A stretch of 41,620 nt of DNA from Arcobacter sp. (GTDB lineage Bacteria > Campylobacterota > Campylobacteria > Campylobacterales > Arcobacteraceae), in contig QKDL01000092.1 in NCBI GenBank assembly GCA_003252105.1, positions 1-41,620 on the forward strand, read 5' to 3'. This document shows, in pieces, positions 18,905 through 28,125 of the stretch (position 1 is the stretch's first letter; each line of letters opens with the position of its first letter). The translations under genes and the position numbers were made by a program. Below the pieces are notes generated by a model. The model was given only the letters and a program-made list of their open reading frames with translations, had not been told where the DNA came from and did no database searches.

Positions 18905-18932
18905 TTAATATCTAAAAAAATAGTTATGTCAA
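18905..18932 (-). promoter_or_regulatory. Candidate frdCAB promoter
   Basis: On the minus strand TTGACA (18927-18932) is followed after 16 bases by TATTAA (18905-18910). The predicted start near 18898 leaves a 57-base leader. The -10 box is imperfect, so the call is tentative. Confidence 0.35.
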
Positions 18933-18937
18933 AGTTA

Positions 18938-18954
18938 TGTACAACTATTGTACA
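18938..18954. promoter_or_regulatory. Palindrome TGTACAA-CTA-TTGTACA upstream of frdC
   Basis: The two seven-base arms match perfectly across a three-base spacer, 17 bases in all. It lies just upstream of the TTGACA candidate, about 97 bases before the frdC start. The half-site TTGTACA recurs in the nuoA upstream region at 33694-33700. Position suits a regulator of frd expression; identity unknown. Confidence 0.45.
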
Positions 18955-18976
18955 AAATAATATTTCTATATGCCTT

Positions 18977-18997
18977 AAAGCCCTAACATAGGGTTTT
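18977..18997. terminator. Hairpin AAAGCCCTA / TAGGGTTTT
   Basis: AAAGCCCTA (18977-18985), loop ACA, TAGGGTTTT (18989-18997) pair over nine bases including one G-T. On the plus strand it is followed by T residues, giving a typical terminator. On the minus strand it may help end the nuo transcript before frdC. Confidence 0.5.
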
Positions 18998-19147
18998 TTG
19001 TGAGTGTTTTGTTAAATAGATAACTTTTTAAAGATTTGCGCATATGTTACTAAATAACACATAAGTAATTGCTATACTAATGTTATAATTTAATTATAAT
19101 ACTAAAAGGATTTTAAAATTAAAAATAGGATTTTTTTTGTCGTATTT

Positions 19148-19176
19148 TATTAGTAAGGGATTAACCCTTACTAATA
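19148..19176 (-). terminator. Hairpin directly after nuoN
   Basis: TATTAGTAAGGG (19148-19159), loop ATTAA, CCCTTACTAATA (19165-19176) form a perfect 12-pair stem beginning right after the nuoN stop codon. The minus-strand tail is A-rich, not U-rich, so it may protect the 3' end or act with the hairpin at 18977-18997. Confidence 0.55.
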
Positions 19177-20682
19177 CTATTTTATAAATAAAGATTGGAT
19201 AGCTATTTGAGTTAAATCAATTAGTGTATCAATATTTAAAACAGGTATAAAGAATACAATTGCACTACCAATACCACCAATAACAGTAGCAATTGCTAAG
19301 AATGCAATAGCATAAGTTGAAACTCTTTTATCATTGAAGTCATCACTTATACACTCTTCACTTGTTGGATAGAAATACATCATCGCAATAAGTTTGAAAT
19401 AATAGTATATAGATACAAAAGTTGCAATAATTGCTAATATAGCTAATGCTGCATATCCAGCATTGATAGCTTCTGTAAATACATAGAATTTACCAATAAA
19501 TCCAATTGTTGATGGAATCCCAGCAAGTGAAAATAAGAAAATTGTCATCATTGCTGCTAAAAATGGTCTCTCTTTTGCTAAACCTTTAAAGTCATCATAT
19601 GTAACTCTTACTTTAGTTTCAGAGATAATATGTGAAATAATACCAAATGAACCAAGAGCTGATAATAGATATGCAATTAGATAAAATACAGTTGCATATG
19701 CAGCATCAAGGTTTTGACCAAGTGCAATAAATGCTAACAATAGATATCCTGTATGCACTATAGAAGATGCAGCTAACATTCTTTTTACAATTTTTTGAGT
19801 TATTGCTAACCAAGTACCAAATATTAATGTAAAAATTATAATTACATAGATTACTGAATCCCAGAAATCTATCATTGTTCCCATATCTTGTAAGATAGCT
19901 CTTAAGAAGAAAGAGAAAATTGCAATTTTAAATGTAGATGCCATAAATGCAGTGATAATCATCGGTGCACCTCTATATACATCTAGTACCCATGATTGGA
20001 ATGGGAATGCTGCAACTTTAAATAGAAATGTAAATAAAATTAATGTTAATCCAATATATACAAGAGATAATTCATCATTACTATGTGTTGATATAAATGT
20101 AGCAATTTCTGTTAGGTTTGTAGTTTGAGTTCCCCCATATACTAAAACAGTACCTAAAAGATAAAAACCACCAATAAATGAACCTAAAATTAAATATTTG
20201 AAGATAGCTTCAACTCTTTTTGAATCATCAGTATTGTAACCAACCATGATATATACAGCAAATGAAGCAATCTCTAAAGCGATATATGCAGTAATTAATT
20301 CATTTGAATTAGCTAATAACATCATCCCAAATAAAGCAAATAATAAAATTGCGAAAAACTCACCTTTAAAATAGCTTCTTGATTGGAAATAGTTTTCACC
20401 AATTAATAAAGTTAATAAAGTACCACCAATTAACAATACATTAAAGAAATTTGAAAAACTATCAAAGATTAATACATTGTTAAATATCGATTCATATGGT
20501 TTAATTGAATATGATTCACCAAATGGAATAAAACTTAAAACAAGCGTTAATACTAAAACTATAGAAGATACAATAATATATTGTTTTGTATTAAATCTGT
20601 TTTCAAACATACTCATTAGCATTAAAGCAACAGCAGCTACTAAAACTATTGATACAGGTAATATATGTATTAAGTTACTCAT
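19177..20682 (-). CDS. nuoN: Complex I subunit N
   Basis: This 501-residue proton-translocating membrane subunit of NADH:quinone oxidoreductase belongs to the antiporter-like Mrp family. About 14 helices are predicted. Conserved features are the lysine in the [21 protein letters not shown] region, and [18 protein letters not shown] later. It is the last gene of the nuo operon, overlapping nuoM by ATGA. A stable hairpin follows the stop. Confidence 0.96.
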   Translation of the reverse strand: MSNLIHILPVSIVLVAAVALMLMSMFENRFNTKQYIIVSSIVLVLTLVLSFIPFGESYSIKPYESIFNNVLIFDSFSNFFNVLLIGGTLLTLLIGENYFQSRSYFKGEFFAILLFALFGMMLLANSNELITAYIALEIASFAVYIMVGYNTDDSKRVEAIFKYLILGSFIGGFYLLGTVLVYGGTQTTNLTEIATFISTHSNDELSLVYIGLTLILFTFLFKVAAFPFQSWVLDVYRGAPMIITAFMASTFKIAIFSFFLRAILQDMGTMIDFWDSVIYVIIIFTLIFGTWLAITQKIVKRMLAASSIVHTGYLLLAFIALGQNLDAAYATVFYLIAYLLSALGSFGIISHIISETKVRVTYDDFKGLAKERPFLAAMMTIFLFSLAGIPSTIGFIGKFYVFTEAINAGYAALAILAIIATFVSIYYYFKLIAMMYFYPTSEECISDDFNDKRVSTYAIAFLAIATVIGGIGSAIVFFIPVLNIDTLIDLTQIAIQSLFIK

Positions 20683-22160
20683 TTTGTTGCTCCAATATGT
20701 AAAATATCATTTAAATAGTGTGTTACTGTTGGCTCAAATTTATCAATAAAAATATCTGGGTAGATACCCATTAAAAATACTAAGAAAACCCATGGTGCTA
20801 AACCAACAATCTCTTTTATTTTTAAATCTCTAAATTTTAAAGTTTCACCAACTCTATCTTGTAAGATAGCTCTTTGGAACATCCATAACATATATGAAGC
20901 ACCTATAATAACTGTAAGTGCTGAAACATATCCTAATGTATGATTAAATTCATAAATTCCAAATATAATTAATAACTCTGAAACGAATCCATTTGTTCCA
21001 GGAAGCCCAACGTTTGCAAATAACATAATTGCAAAAATAGTTGTAAAAATTGGTGATTGTTTTGCTAATCCACCTAAATCTTTAATTGTTTTATATCCAG
21101 TTTCATCATGAATAATTCCAACAAGTAAGAATAATGCTCCTGTCGCAATTGCGTGTGCAATGATTAAATATAAAGCACCATTTACACCAAAAGCGTTTAA
21201 TGAGAAGATACCCGCTGCAATAAAACTTAAGTGTGATGCTGAAGAGTATGCAAACATTCTTTTAATATCATCTTGCATAAGTGCAGCAATACCAAAGTAA
21301 ACAAGACCAAATAATCCAATAAATACAAACCAACTAGAGAACTCTACATAAATCTCTGGAAAAATTGGGATTAAAAATCTTACAACTGCATAAACTCCAA
21401 GTTTAGCCATAATTGATGATAATAAGAAAACTGCACCAGTAGGAGCATTTTTATATGTTTCCATAATCCAAGTATGTAATGGGAACATAGGAATTTTAAT
21501 AGCAAAAGCTGATAAAAATGCTAAGAATAACCAAATTTGTTCTGTATAACTTAGTGTTGTTATTTGTGTTAGTTTATCGTATTGATATGCCCATACACCA
21601 AATTCATTATGGTATGCAACACCTAAATAGATAATTGCAACAAACATAAGTAATGAACCAAGCATTGTATAAACAGTAACTTTAATAGTTGTAAATACTT
21701 TATCCCCAAATCCATAAATACCAATCATTAAGAATACTGGTAATAACATAACTTCCCAGAAAAAGTAGAATAAAATTACGTCTAAAGCTAGTAGTGAACC
21801 AGTAACACCAGTTTGTACTAAAAGCATATTTATCCAATAACCTTTTGTTCTACCATCCCAAAGTAAAAGATATGCTGTAGGGATTAGTATAGCAATCATC
21901 ATTAAAATAGTTAATGAAAAACCATCAACACCAATATAGTAATTAATACCATATGACTCAATCCAAGGAACATTAGTAACAAACTGCATTCCAGCACTTG
22001 GTTCAAAATCGATATAGATTTTAAGAACAAGTGCTAATATTACAGTAGTAGTTAGAAATGCAATATTTCTAACTGTTTCTATATGTTTTGTCGTAATCAT
22101 TAAACCAAAGGCAACAACCGCTGGTAAAAAGATAATAAATGATAATATATCCGCACTCAT
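20679..22160 (-). CDS. nuoM: Complex I subunit M
   Basis: This 493-residue antiporter-like proton-pumping subunit of Complex I has about 14 membrane helices. Motifs include [12 protein letters not shown] with the preceding FFWEVM (the conserved Glu of NuoM helix 5), [24 protein letters not shown] and [14 protein letters not shown]. It lies one base from nuoL and overlaps nuoN by ATGA. Confidence 0.97.
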   Translation of the reverse strand: MSADILSFIIFLPAVVAFGLMITTKHIETVRNIAFLTTTVILALVLKIYIDFEPSAGMQFVTNVPWIESYGINYYIGVDGFSLTILMMIAILIPTAYLLLWDGRTKGYWINMLLVQTGVTGSLLALDVILFYFFWEVMLLPVFLMIGIYGFGDKVFTTIKVTVYTMLGSLLMFVAIIYLGVAYHNEFGVWAYQYDKLTQITTLSYTEQIWLFLAFLSAFAIKIPMFPLHTWIMETYKNAPTGAVFLLSSIMAKLGVYAVVRFLIPIFPEIYVEFSSWFVFIGLFGLVYFGIAALMQDDIKRMFAYSSASHLSFIAAGIFSLNAFGVNGALYLIIAHAIATGALFLLVGIIHDETGYKTIKDLGGLAKQSPIFTTIFAIMLFANVGLPGTNGFVSELLIIFGIYEFNHTLGYVSALTVIIGASYMLWMFQRAILQDRVGETLKFRDLKIKEIVGLAPWVFLVFLMGIYPDIFIDKFEPTVTHYLNDILHIGATK

Positions 22161-22161
22161 C

Positions 22162-24051
22162 TTATAATCCTAAAGAAATATATAAATAAACAAATACACA
22201 GCTCATACCAACTAGCATAAATGCTGCGTAGAATCTTACATTTGCATTTTGTAAAGCTGCAACTTTTTTACCAAATGCAATAAACTCATTACAAACAGTC
22301 ATAATGAATCCATCAATAATTTTCATATCTACTGTTTTATCAATCACAGAAGAGATTTTTTTAGAAAACTGTACAAAAATTAGATCATAGAACTCATCAA
22401 CATAGAATTTATTTGCAATGATACCTTTTTCGTCTTCTGGTTTATAAACATCAAAATTAGCATATTTTTTGTAAGCTACAACAATACCTGCAACTGCAAC
22501 TATAATTGAAAGAGCCATTAATATATACTCTGTTGCATGTGACATATGAATATGTGTTGAGTTAGTTTGTGCTAACCATGTATCAACTCTATGTTCTCCA
22601 CCAAAAATAGCTGGGAAGTTAAGAAAACCTGCTCCTACTGCTCCAATTGCTAAAATTAGAAGTGGGAAAGTAATTGTTTTTGATGTATAAACATAATGTG
22701 TTGTATGTTTATTTGGTGCAACAAAAAGGATGAAGTACATTCTAAACATATAAAATGCTGTTAAAAATGCTGTAAACATTCCAATTGCCCAAATTAGGTA
22801 TTGACCCTCTTGGAAAGCTGCTGCTAAAATAGCATCTTTTGAAAAGAATCCAGAAAATGGAGGGATACCAGAAATTGCAATAACACCAATTAAAAATGTG
22901 ATTCCAATAATTGGAAGTTGAGCTCTATGTTGTGCCATTTTAAAAATATTTTGTTCATGGTGTAAAGCAATAATCATACCACCTGCACCCATGAATAACA
23001 TAGCTTTAAAGAAAGCATGTGTAAATACATGAAATAAACCAGAACTATAAAAACCAAGTCCTACAGCTATAAACATATATCCTAATTGAGACATAGTTGA
23101 GTATGCAAGAATCTTTTTAATATCTTGTTGTCTTGTTGCAATAATAGCAGCAAGTAAAGCTGAAAATGCACCGATATAAGCGATAAATGTACCAATCTCT
23201 TCAATTCCACTATATAAGAAGTGAAATCTAGCTACCATATAAACCCCAGCTGTAACCATTGTAGCTGCGTGAATTAATGCTGAAATTGGAGTTGGTCCCG
23301 CCATCGCATCTGGAAGCCATACATATAATGGAATCTGTGCAGATTTACCCATAGCTCCTACAAATAGTAAGAAACCTGATAACATCAATAATCCAGTTGA
23401 CGCATTATTTATATTAGCTTCTAAAGATGTAAAGCTTAAGTTAACCTCACCTAAAGCAAAGAATAAAGTGATAAGACCTAAAAGAAATCCAAAATCCCCA
23501 ACTCTATTTGCAATAAATGCTTTGTTACCAGCAATAACATTATCTTTATCAGTATAGTAAAATGCAATTAGTAAGTATGAACAAACTCCAACACCTTCCC
23601 ATCCAATAAATAAAATGATTGGGTTATCTGCTAATACAAGAATCAACATTGATGCTAAGAAAAGATTGAAGTAAGCAAAAAATTTACCAAAACCTTCATC
23701 CCCTGTCATATAACCAATAGCATAGATATGAATTAACCATCCAACAAATGTAACAAACATTGCCATAAAGATTGCTAGGTTATCACCTAAGAATCCCATT
23801 GCAATATTTAAAGTATCTAAACTTAACCAAGTAAATACTGTTTGTTGAAAAGTAACTCCATTATTTACCATATCTAAAAATAGTGATAGAGTAATTAAAA
23901 ATGCTATAAGTGGAGTTCCTGTACCAATTATTGAGAAAACAAGTTCAGAAACAGGTTTTCTTTTTACGTGGTAAAAATAAACTCCTCCATTTAAAATAGC
24001 ACCTAATAGTGGAGCAAGAATTATCCAAACAAGAAGCGAAGTATCCATCAT
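22162..24051 (-). CDS. nuoL: Complex I subunit L
   Basis: This 629-residue distal proton-pumping subunit carries the long C-terminal lateral helix. Motifs include FIGWEGVGVCSYLLIAFYYT, KSAQIPLYVWLPDAMAGPTPISALIHAATMV and GIPPFSGFFSKDAIL. The start MMDTSLL overlaps the nuoK stop; Met1 or Met2 could be used. Length is typical. Confidence 0.97.
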   Translation of the reverse strand: MMDTSLLVWIILAPLLGAILNGGVYFYHVKRKPVSELVFSIIGTGTPLIAFLITLSLFLDMVNNGVTFQQTVFTWLSLDTLNIAMGFLGDNLAIFMAMFVTFVGWLIHIYAIGYMTGDEGFGKFFAYFNLFLASMLILVLADNPIILFIGWEGVGVCSYLLIAFYYTDKDNVIAGNKAFIANRVGDFGFLLGLITLFFALGEVNLSFTSLEANINNASTGLLMLSGFLLFVGAMGKSAQIPLYVWLPDAMAGPTPISALIHAATMVTAGVYMVARFHFLYSGIEEIGTFIAYIGAFSALLAAIIATRQQDIKKILAYSTMSQLGYMFIAVGLGFYSSGLFHVFTHAFFKAMLFMGAGGMIIALHHEQNIFKMAQHRAQLPIIGITFLIGVIAISGIPPFSGFFSKDAILAAAFQEGQYLIWAIGMFTAFLTAFYMFRMYFILFVAPNKHTTHYVYTSKTITFPLLILAIGAVGAGFLNFPAIFGGEHRVDTWLAQTNSTHIHMSHATEYILMALSIIVAVAGIVVAYKKYANFDVYKPEDEKGIIANKFYVDEFYDLIFVQFSKKISSVIDKTVDMKIIDGFIMTVCNEFIAFGKKVAALQNANVRFYAAFMLVGMSCVFVYLYISLGL

Positions 24052-24362
24052 GATCTCTCTCCTTGTGTTAATGTAGTAAAGATATCTGTATCAAGTGATC
24101 TTTTAGATCTAAATAATAAAATGATAACAGATAAAAATATTGCAGCTTCAGCAGCAGCAATAGAGATTACCATAATAGTAATAATTTGTGGGTCCATATT
24201 GAAATGATATCTTGCAAATGTTATAAGGAAAAGATTAATCCCATTTAACATAAGTTCAATTGACATATAGATTACAAATATATTTCTTCTTGCAATTACA
24301 CCTATAACTCCAATAGAAAAAAGAATCATAGAAACAAAAGCATATGATGTTAAACTAATCAT
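24048..24362 (-). CDS. nuoK: Complex I subunit K
   Basis: This 104-residue, three-helix membrane subunit carries the conserved membrane-embedded glutamates: IELMLNGINL in helix 2 and AAAEAAIFLSVIILLFR in helix 3. It overlaps both nuoJ and nuoL by ATGA-type junctions. Normal length. Confidence 0.97.
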   Translation of the reverse strand: MISLTSYAFVSMILFSIGVIGVIARRNIFVIYMSIELMLNGINLFLITFARYHFNMDPQIITIMVISIAAAEAAIFLSVIILLFRSKRSLDTDIFTTLTQGERS

Positions 24363-24877
24363 GCGTCTTCCTTATTCATTTTTTTTCTTTTTGCTAATAC
24401 AATTGAACCTACTAGTGCAATAAGTAGTAAAATAGAGATTAGCTCAAATGAAATAATCCATTCGTTGTATAACTTTTCACCGATAGGTTTAATATCACCA
24501 AAAGTATCTTCAACAATTTTCATATTTTTATCTTCTAATTTTGATACAGCTTTTAAGATTACAATATTAAATGGAACCATAATAGCTGCACCTAGACCAA
24601 TTAGAGCAAATTTTTTAGGCTCTTTTGGTAAATGTTCCTCTTTAATATTAAGAAACATTAAGATAAACAGGATCAATGTCATAATTGCTCCTGCATATAC
24701 AATAAGTTGAACCATGAAAAGAAATGTTGCATTTAATAATGCAAATAAACCCGCTACAGATAATATAGAAATCAATAATCCAAGTGCTGAATACATTGGA
24801 TTTCTATAAACTAACATAGCAACACCACCAGCAATTGCAAAAAAACTAAGTGCTAGAAAAATTATATTACTCATCAT
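24359..24877 (-). CDS. nuoJ: Complex I subunit J
   Basis: This five-helix membrane subunit has the conserved FMVQLIVYAGAIMTLILFILMFLN segment (helix 3 pi-bulge region). The frame is open from 24898, but AAGGA sits just before two tandem ATG codons at 24877 and 24874 (MMSNIIFLALS). I therefore choose 24877, which overlaps nuoI by 11 bases and gives 172 residues; 24874 is an equal alternative. Confidence 0.93.
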   Translation of the reverse strand: MMSNIIFLALSFFAIAGGVAMLVYRNPMYSALGLLISILSVAGLFALLNATFLFMVQLIVYAGAIMTLILFILMFLNIKEEHLPKEPKKFALIGLGAAIMVPFNIVILKAVSKLEDKNMKIVEDTFGDIKPIGEKLYNEWIISFELISILLLIALVGSIVLAKRKKMNKEDA

Positions 24878-25373
24878 CAAAATCCTTCGAACGCTCATGA
24901 GACATAAGTCGCTCTTTATCTACTAGAAAATCTTCCCTTTTATCTGCAGTGAAACTGAAAATACCTGTATCCATTCTAATAGCATCGCATGGACAAGCTT
25001 CTACACAATATCCACAAAATACACACTCTAATAGATCTATTTTAAATTGTTTTGGTCTTTTCTCAGCTACCCCATCAAATCTCTCTTCTGCATCTATAAA
25101 GATACATTGAGCAGGACAAGCAGTTGCACACATATAACATGCAACACACTTTTCACTACCATCTTCCCATTTTGTAAGTCTATGTACCCCTCTATATCTT
25201 TCAGTAATATCTGTTGGTTGCACCTCTGGATATTGTTGAGTTCTTAGATTTGATACATCTCCTAAATTCTTTTTAAAGTGTGAGAATGTAGTTTTCATAC
25301 CACCAACGATTGCTGGGATATATAATCTATCTTTTAATGACTTTCCATGTCTTGGTACAATTTTAATTCCCAT
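24867..25373 (-). CDS. nuoI: Complex I subunit I (2x[4Fe-4S] ferredoxin)
   Basis: This 168-residue peripheral subunit binds clusters N6a and N6b. Two classical motifs are present: CVACYMCATACP and CVFCGYCVEACPCDA. It carries electrons from NuoG toward NuoB. It starts one base after nuoH and overlaps nuoJ. Confidence 0.97.
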   Translation of the reverse strand: MGIKIVPRHGKSLKDRLYIPAIVGGMKTTFSHFKKNLGDVSNLRTQQYPEVQPTDITERYRGVHRLTKWEDGSEKCVACYMCATACPAQCIFIDAEERFDGVAEKRPKQFKIDLLECVFCGYCVEACPCDAIRMDTGIFSFTADKREDFLVDKERLMSHERSKDFDDE

Positions 25374-25374
25374 A

Positions 25375-26658
25375 TTAACTTCCTGTCGCTACTACAAAAA
25401 TAGCAGTTATTACAATATTTAATATTGCTAATGGTATTAACACTTTCCAACCTAACATTTGTAGTTGGTCATATCTAAATCTTAATAGTGTCCATCTAAT
25501 CCAAATAAATACAAAATTCATAAATAAGAATTTTGCAATAAATGTAGCAATTTGAATTACAGCTGTTGCAATGTTTACACCATTTGTTCCTAATCCAGTA
25601 ACTAAAAATAAAATTAAGATAGCTGAGATTACTATTGCAATTCCCCAAAAACCTTTAATTAAAATATTTTTCTCTTTATGTCTTTTATCATTTACATCTA
25701 ACCAGTTATAGTTTTTGTTCATCCATTTAGCAAAGAAAAATGCTTTTAAAGGTAAAAGAATTACAATTGCTAAAATAACATAATTTATGTTACTTTGAAT
25801 CGTTTGTGTATCTAACCAAGGGATTTGATATCCACCTAAGAATAAAGTTACAATAATAGCAGATGATGCAGACATAGCTGCATATTCACCAACTTGGAAT
25901 AAACCAAATCTCATAGCTGAATACTCTGTATGATAACCTGCAACAATCTCTGATTCACCCTCTGCGATATCAAATGGTGTTCTGTTTGATTCAGCAAATG
26001 CAGTTACAATAAAAATCAATGCTGCTAAAGGTTGCATAAAAATACCCCATGCAGGAATAAATCCAAATATAACTCCACCTTGAGCTTGAACCATATCTCC
26101 AAGATTGATTGAACCATATGTTAATAACACAGAGATAATTGATAAAGCCATTGCCGCTTCATATGAAATAACTTGTGCAGATGCTCTAATTCCACCTAAA
26201 AGACCATATTTGTTTTCAGATGAATAACCACCTAAAATGATACCGAACACTGATAATCCTGCAAATGCTAAGAACCACATAATTCCAAGTGTTGTTGGAA
26301 TAGCTTGCATCATAAAGCTTTCACCATCAATTACTAAATTATCAGCAAATGGGATAACTGCCATTGTCATAAATGAACAGAAAAATACAATTGCAGGTGC
26401 AATTGTGAAAAGAAATCTTTCTTTTATATGTGCAGGTGTAAAATCCTCTTTAAAAACAAGTTTTAACATATCTGCGATAGCTTGAATTAAACCACCAAGT
26501 CTAATTCCACCTATATCACATCTATTAGGACCTGTTCTATCTTGCATAAAACCTGCTACTCTTCTTTCCCACCAAACCATAATTGGAGTTGTACCAACTG
26601 ATAAGATTTTTGCAAGAAGAATATTTACAATAATTACTACTATTGAAACCGTACTCAT
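25375..26658 (-). CDS. nuoH: Complex I subunit H, with extra C-terminal region
   Basis: This quinone-site membrane subunit includes AESNRTPFDIAEGESEIVAGYHTEYSAM (the conserved loop lining the quinone chamber) and GPNRCDIGGIRLGGLIQAIADMLKLVFKED at the N-terminus. It has 427 residues against about 325-330 in E. coli and other standard forms. The surplus lies after PWLD, around residues 282-375, and contains a charged loop (KWMNKNYNWLDVNDKRHKEK) and about two added hydrophobic segments before the usual FLFMNFVFIWIRWTLLRFRYDQLM-like end. The start overlaps the nuoG stop by ATGA. Confidence 0.94.
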   Translation of the reverse strand: MSTVSIVVIIVNILLAKILSVGTTPIMVWWERRVAGFMQDRTGPNRCDIGGIRLGGLIQAIADMLKLVFKEDFTPAHIKERFLFTIAPAIVFFCSFMTMAVIPFADNLVIDGESFMMQAIPTTLGIMWFLAFAGLSVFGIILGGYSSENKYGLLGGIRASAQVISYEAAMALSIISVLLTYGSINLGDMVQAQGGVIFGFIPAWGIFMQPLAALIFIVTAFAESNRTPFDIAEGESEIVAGYHTEYSAMRFGLFQVGEYAAMSASSAIIVTLFLGGYQIPWLDTQTIQSNINYVILAIVILLPLKAFFFAKWMNKNYNWLDVNDKRHKEKNILIKGFWGIAIVISAILILFLVTGLGTNGVNIATAVIQIATFIAKFLFMNFVFIWIRWTLLRFRYDQLQMLGWKVLIPLAILNIVITAIFVVATGS

Positions 26659-28091
26659 AGACTACCTTTTTCTATCATAGATTTGATATACTCAATAATT
26701 GAAGTGATTGACTCCATTGGTTTATCTTTTCTAATTTTTGAAATAACTTTTTGTTTAATACCTTCAAAATTGATATAAGTTCCACTTTTTTCATAAAATG
26801 ATGCAGTTGGAATTGTTATATCAGACTTAGCAAGTGTTTCACATACATGTGAGAAACAACCTACAACTTTTTTACCATCCAATAAGCTTAAATTTTTATC
26901 AAAATAGTTATTATTTAAAATAACTACAGCAGTTGCTGCTTTTAGTTTTGAGTTAAACTCTGCTTCATCTTCACTAATACCTAACTCTTTATATGCTGCT
27001 CTATTTGCCGATTTGTCACTTTTTCTTAAGTAATCATCTCCAAAACTCTCATCTATTAAGTGTGGGGCAAAACCTGTAATCTCAGCTTTTAAAGCACTTG
27101 CTAGATTTTGGATATTTTGCATCTCTTCAAGTGAAAGACTCGGGTCTAATACAAATAAAATTTTATTTTCAGTTGTTAAAATTTTAAAAGTGTTAGTTAT
27201 TGCATTATCAAAATTAGTCTCTTCGTTTCCAATTTTTGAAACTAAAAGTCTATTTTCTGATTCATTCTTATAAGATAATCTTCCCTCATCACACATAAAC
27301 CAACCATTAACTGCTTTGTTAACTCTTGGTCTAAATCTAAAGATTTGATCATCTTTATATTTTTCTTTTCTATGATCAACTTTTATATTGCATCCTCTTG
27401 AACAACCACTACAGATTGCATCAAAAGATTCCATAAACCAAACTCTTTGTTTAAATCTAAAATCTTGTGAAGTTAAAGCTCCAACAGGACATAAATCTAC
27501 AACATTCATTGCATATGGATTATCAAGTGGTCGACCTGGAAAAGTTCCAATTACAGAATGGTCAGCTCTACTAATAACACCTAACTCATTTGTTTTTGTA
27601 ATATCAGAACAGAATCTTACACATCTTGTACAAAGAACACATCTTTCTTGATCAAGCATAACGTTACTTCCAAGTTCTATTCTTTTTCTTGCAGTAACTT
27701 TATTGTCAACATTTACTCTTGAATGGTAGAAACCTGACTCCATATAGTAGTCTTGAAGTTTACATTCACCAGCTTGATCACATGTAGGGCAGTCAATAGG
27801 GTGATTAATAAGTTCTAATTCAAGAATATCTCTTCTTACTTTTTCAATATTTTCACCCTTAGTTCTTACAATCATACCCTCTTTGATAGGAGTATCACAC
27901 GCAATTTGTGGCCTTTTCTGTCCTTCAATTTCAACCATACACATTCTACAGTTACCATCTTTTCCTAAAGCTTGATGGTAGCAAAAATGAGGAATGTGGA
28001 TATCTTTATCCAAAAGAGCGTCTATTAATAGACTCCCTTTTTGCGCTTCTAATTCTTCCCCATTAACTGATAGTTTAACAAGTTCACTCAT
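26655..28091 (-). CDS. nuoG: Complex I subunit G, short form
   Basis: NuoG holds several iron-sulfur clusters of the NADH arm. Seen: an N-terminal [2Fe-2S] set (HFCYHQALGKDGNCRMCMVEI), the His-Cys3 cluster (HPIDCPTCDQAGEC), a [4Fe-4S] set (CVLCTRCVRFC with a later DLCPVGAL), and the N7-type CSGCSRGCN with MCDEGR. The protein has 478 residues; E. coli NuoG has about 908 and most others more than 700. The molybdopterin-like C-terminal domain is thus reduced to about 200 residues. All cluster sites are kept, so it should work. AAGGAGATGACAC precedes the start, 34 bases after gltA. Confidence 0.92.
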   Translation of the reverse strand: MSELVKLSVNGEELEAQKGSLLIDALLDKDIHIPHFCYHQALGKDGNCRMCMVEIEGQKRPQIACDTPIKEGMIVRTKGENIEKVRRDILELELINHPIDCPTCDQAGECKLQDYYMESGFYHSRVNVDNKVTARKRIELGSNVMLDQERCVLCTRCVRFCSDITKTNELGVISRADHSVIGTFPGRPLDNPYAMNVVDLCPVGALTSQDFRFKQRVWFMESFDAICSGCSRGCNIKVDHRKEKYKDDQIFRFRPRVNKAVNGWFMCDEGRLSYKNESENRLLVSKIGNEETNFDNAITNTFKILTTENKILFVLDPSLSLEEMQNIQNLASALKAEITGFAPHLIDESFGDDYLRKSDKSANRAAYKELGISEDEAEFNSKLKAATAVVILNNNYFDKNLSLLDGKKVVGCFSHVCETLAKSDITIPTASFYEKSGTYINFEGIKQKVISKIRKDKPMESITSIIEYIKSMIEKGSL

Positions 28092-28125
28092 ATTGTGTCA
28101 TCTCCTTTTTTTGACCGCTTTATTT

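Larger units (their letters stand above)
18857..19176. other. Intergenic region between nuoN and frdC
   Basis: The 320 bases upstream of frdC hold its promoter region and two hairpins beyond nuoN, and no credible gene. Seen: a TTGACA/TATTAA candidate promoter at 18905-18932 (minus), the palindrome at 18938-18954, a hairpin at 18977-18997, plus-strand TATAAT-like boxes near 19083-19100, and the hairpin at 19148-19176. The plus-strand boxes could drive a short RNA antisense to the nuoN end, but that is speculation. Confidence 0.5.

Noticed and set aside
19083-19176. A possible plus-strand small RNA from TATAAT-like boxes to the nuoN hairpin
   Set aside because: AT-rich DNA yields such boxes by chance and no U-run follows the hairpin on that strand; kept only as a remark.
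24465-24710. Open frame antisense to nuoJ
   Set aside because: It is a shadow of the nuoJ coding sequence, without a ribosome site or known family.
26655-28091. NuoG as a frameshifted pseudogene
   Set aside because: The frame ends at an ATGA overlap with nuoH, and all cluster ligands are intact, so a genuinely short form is more likely.
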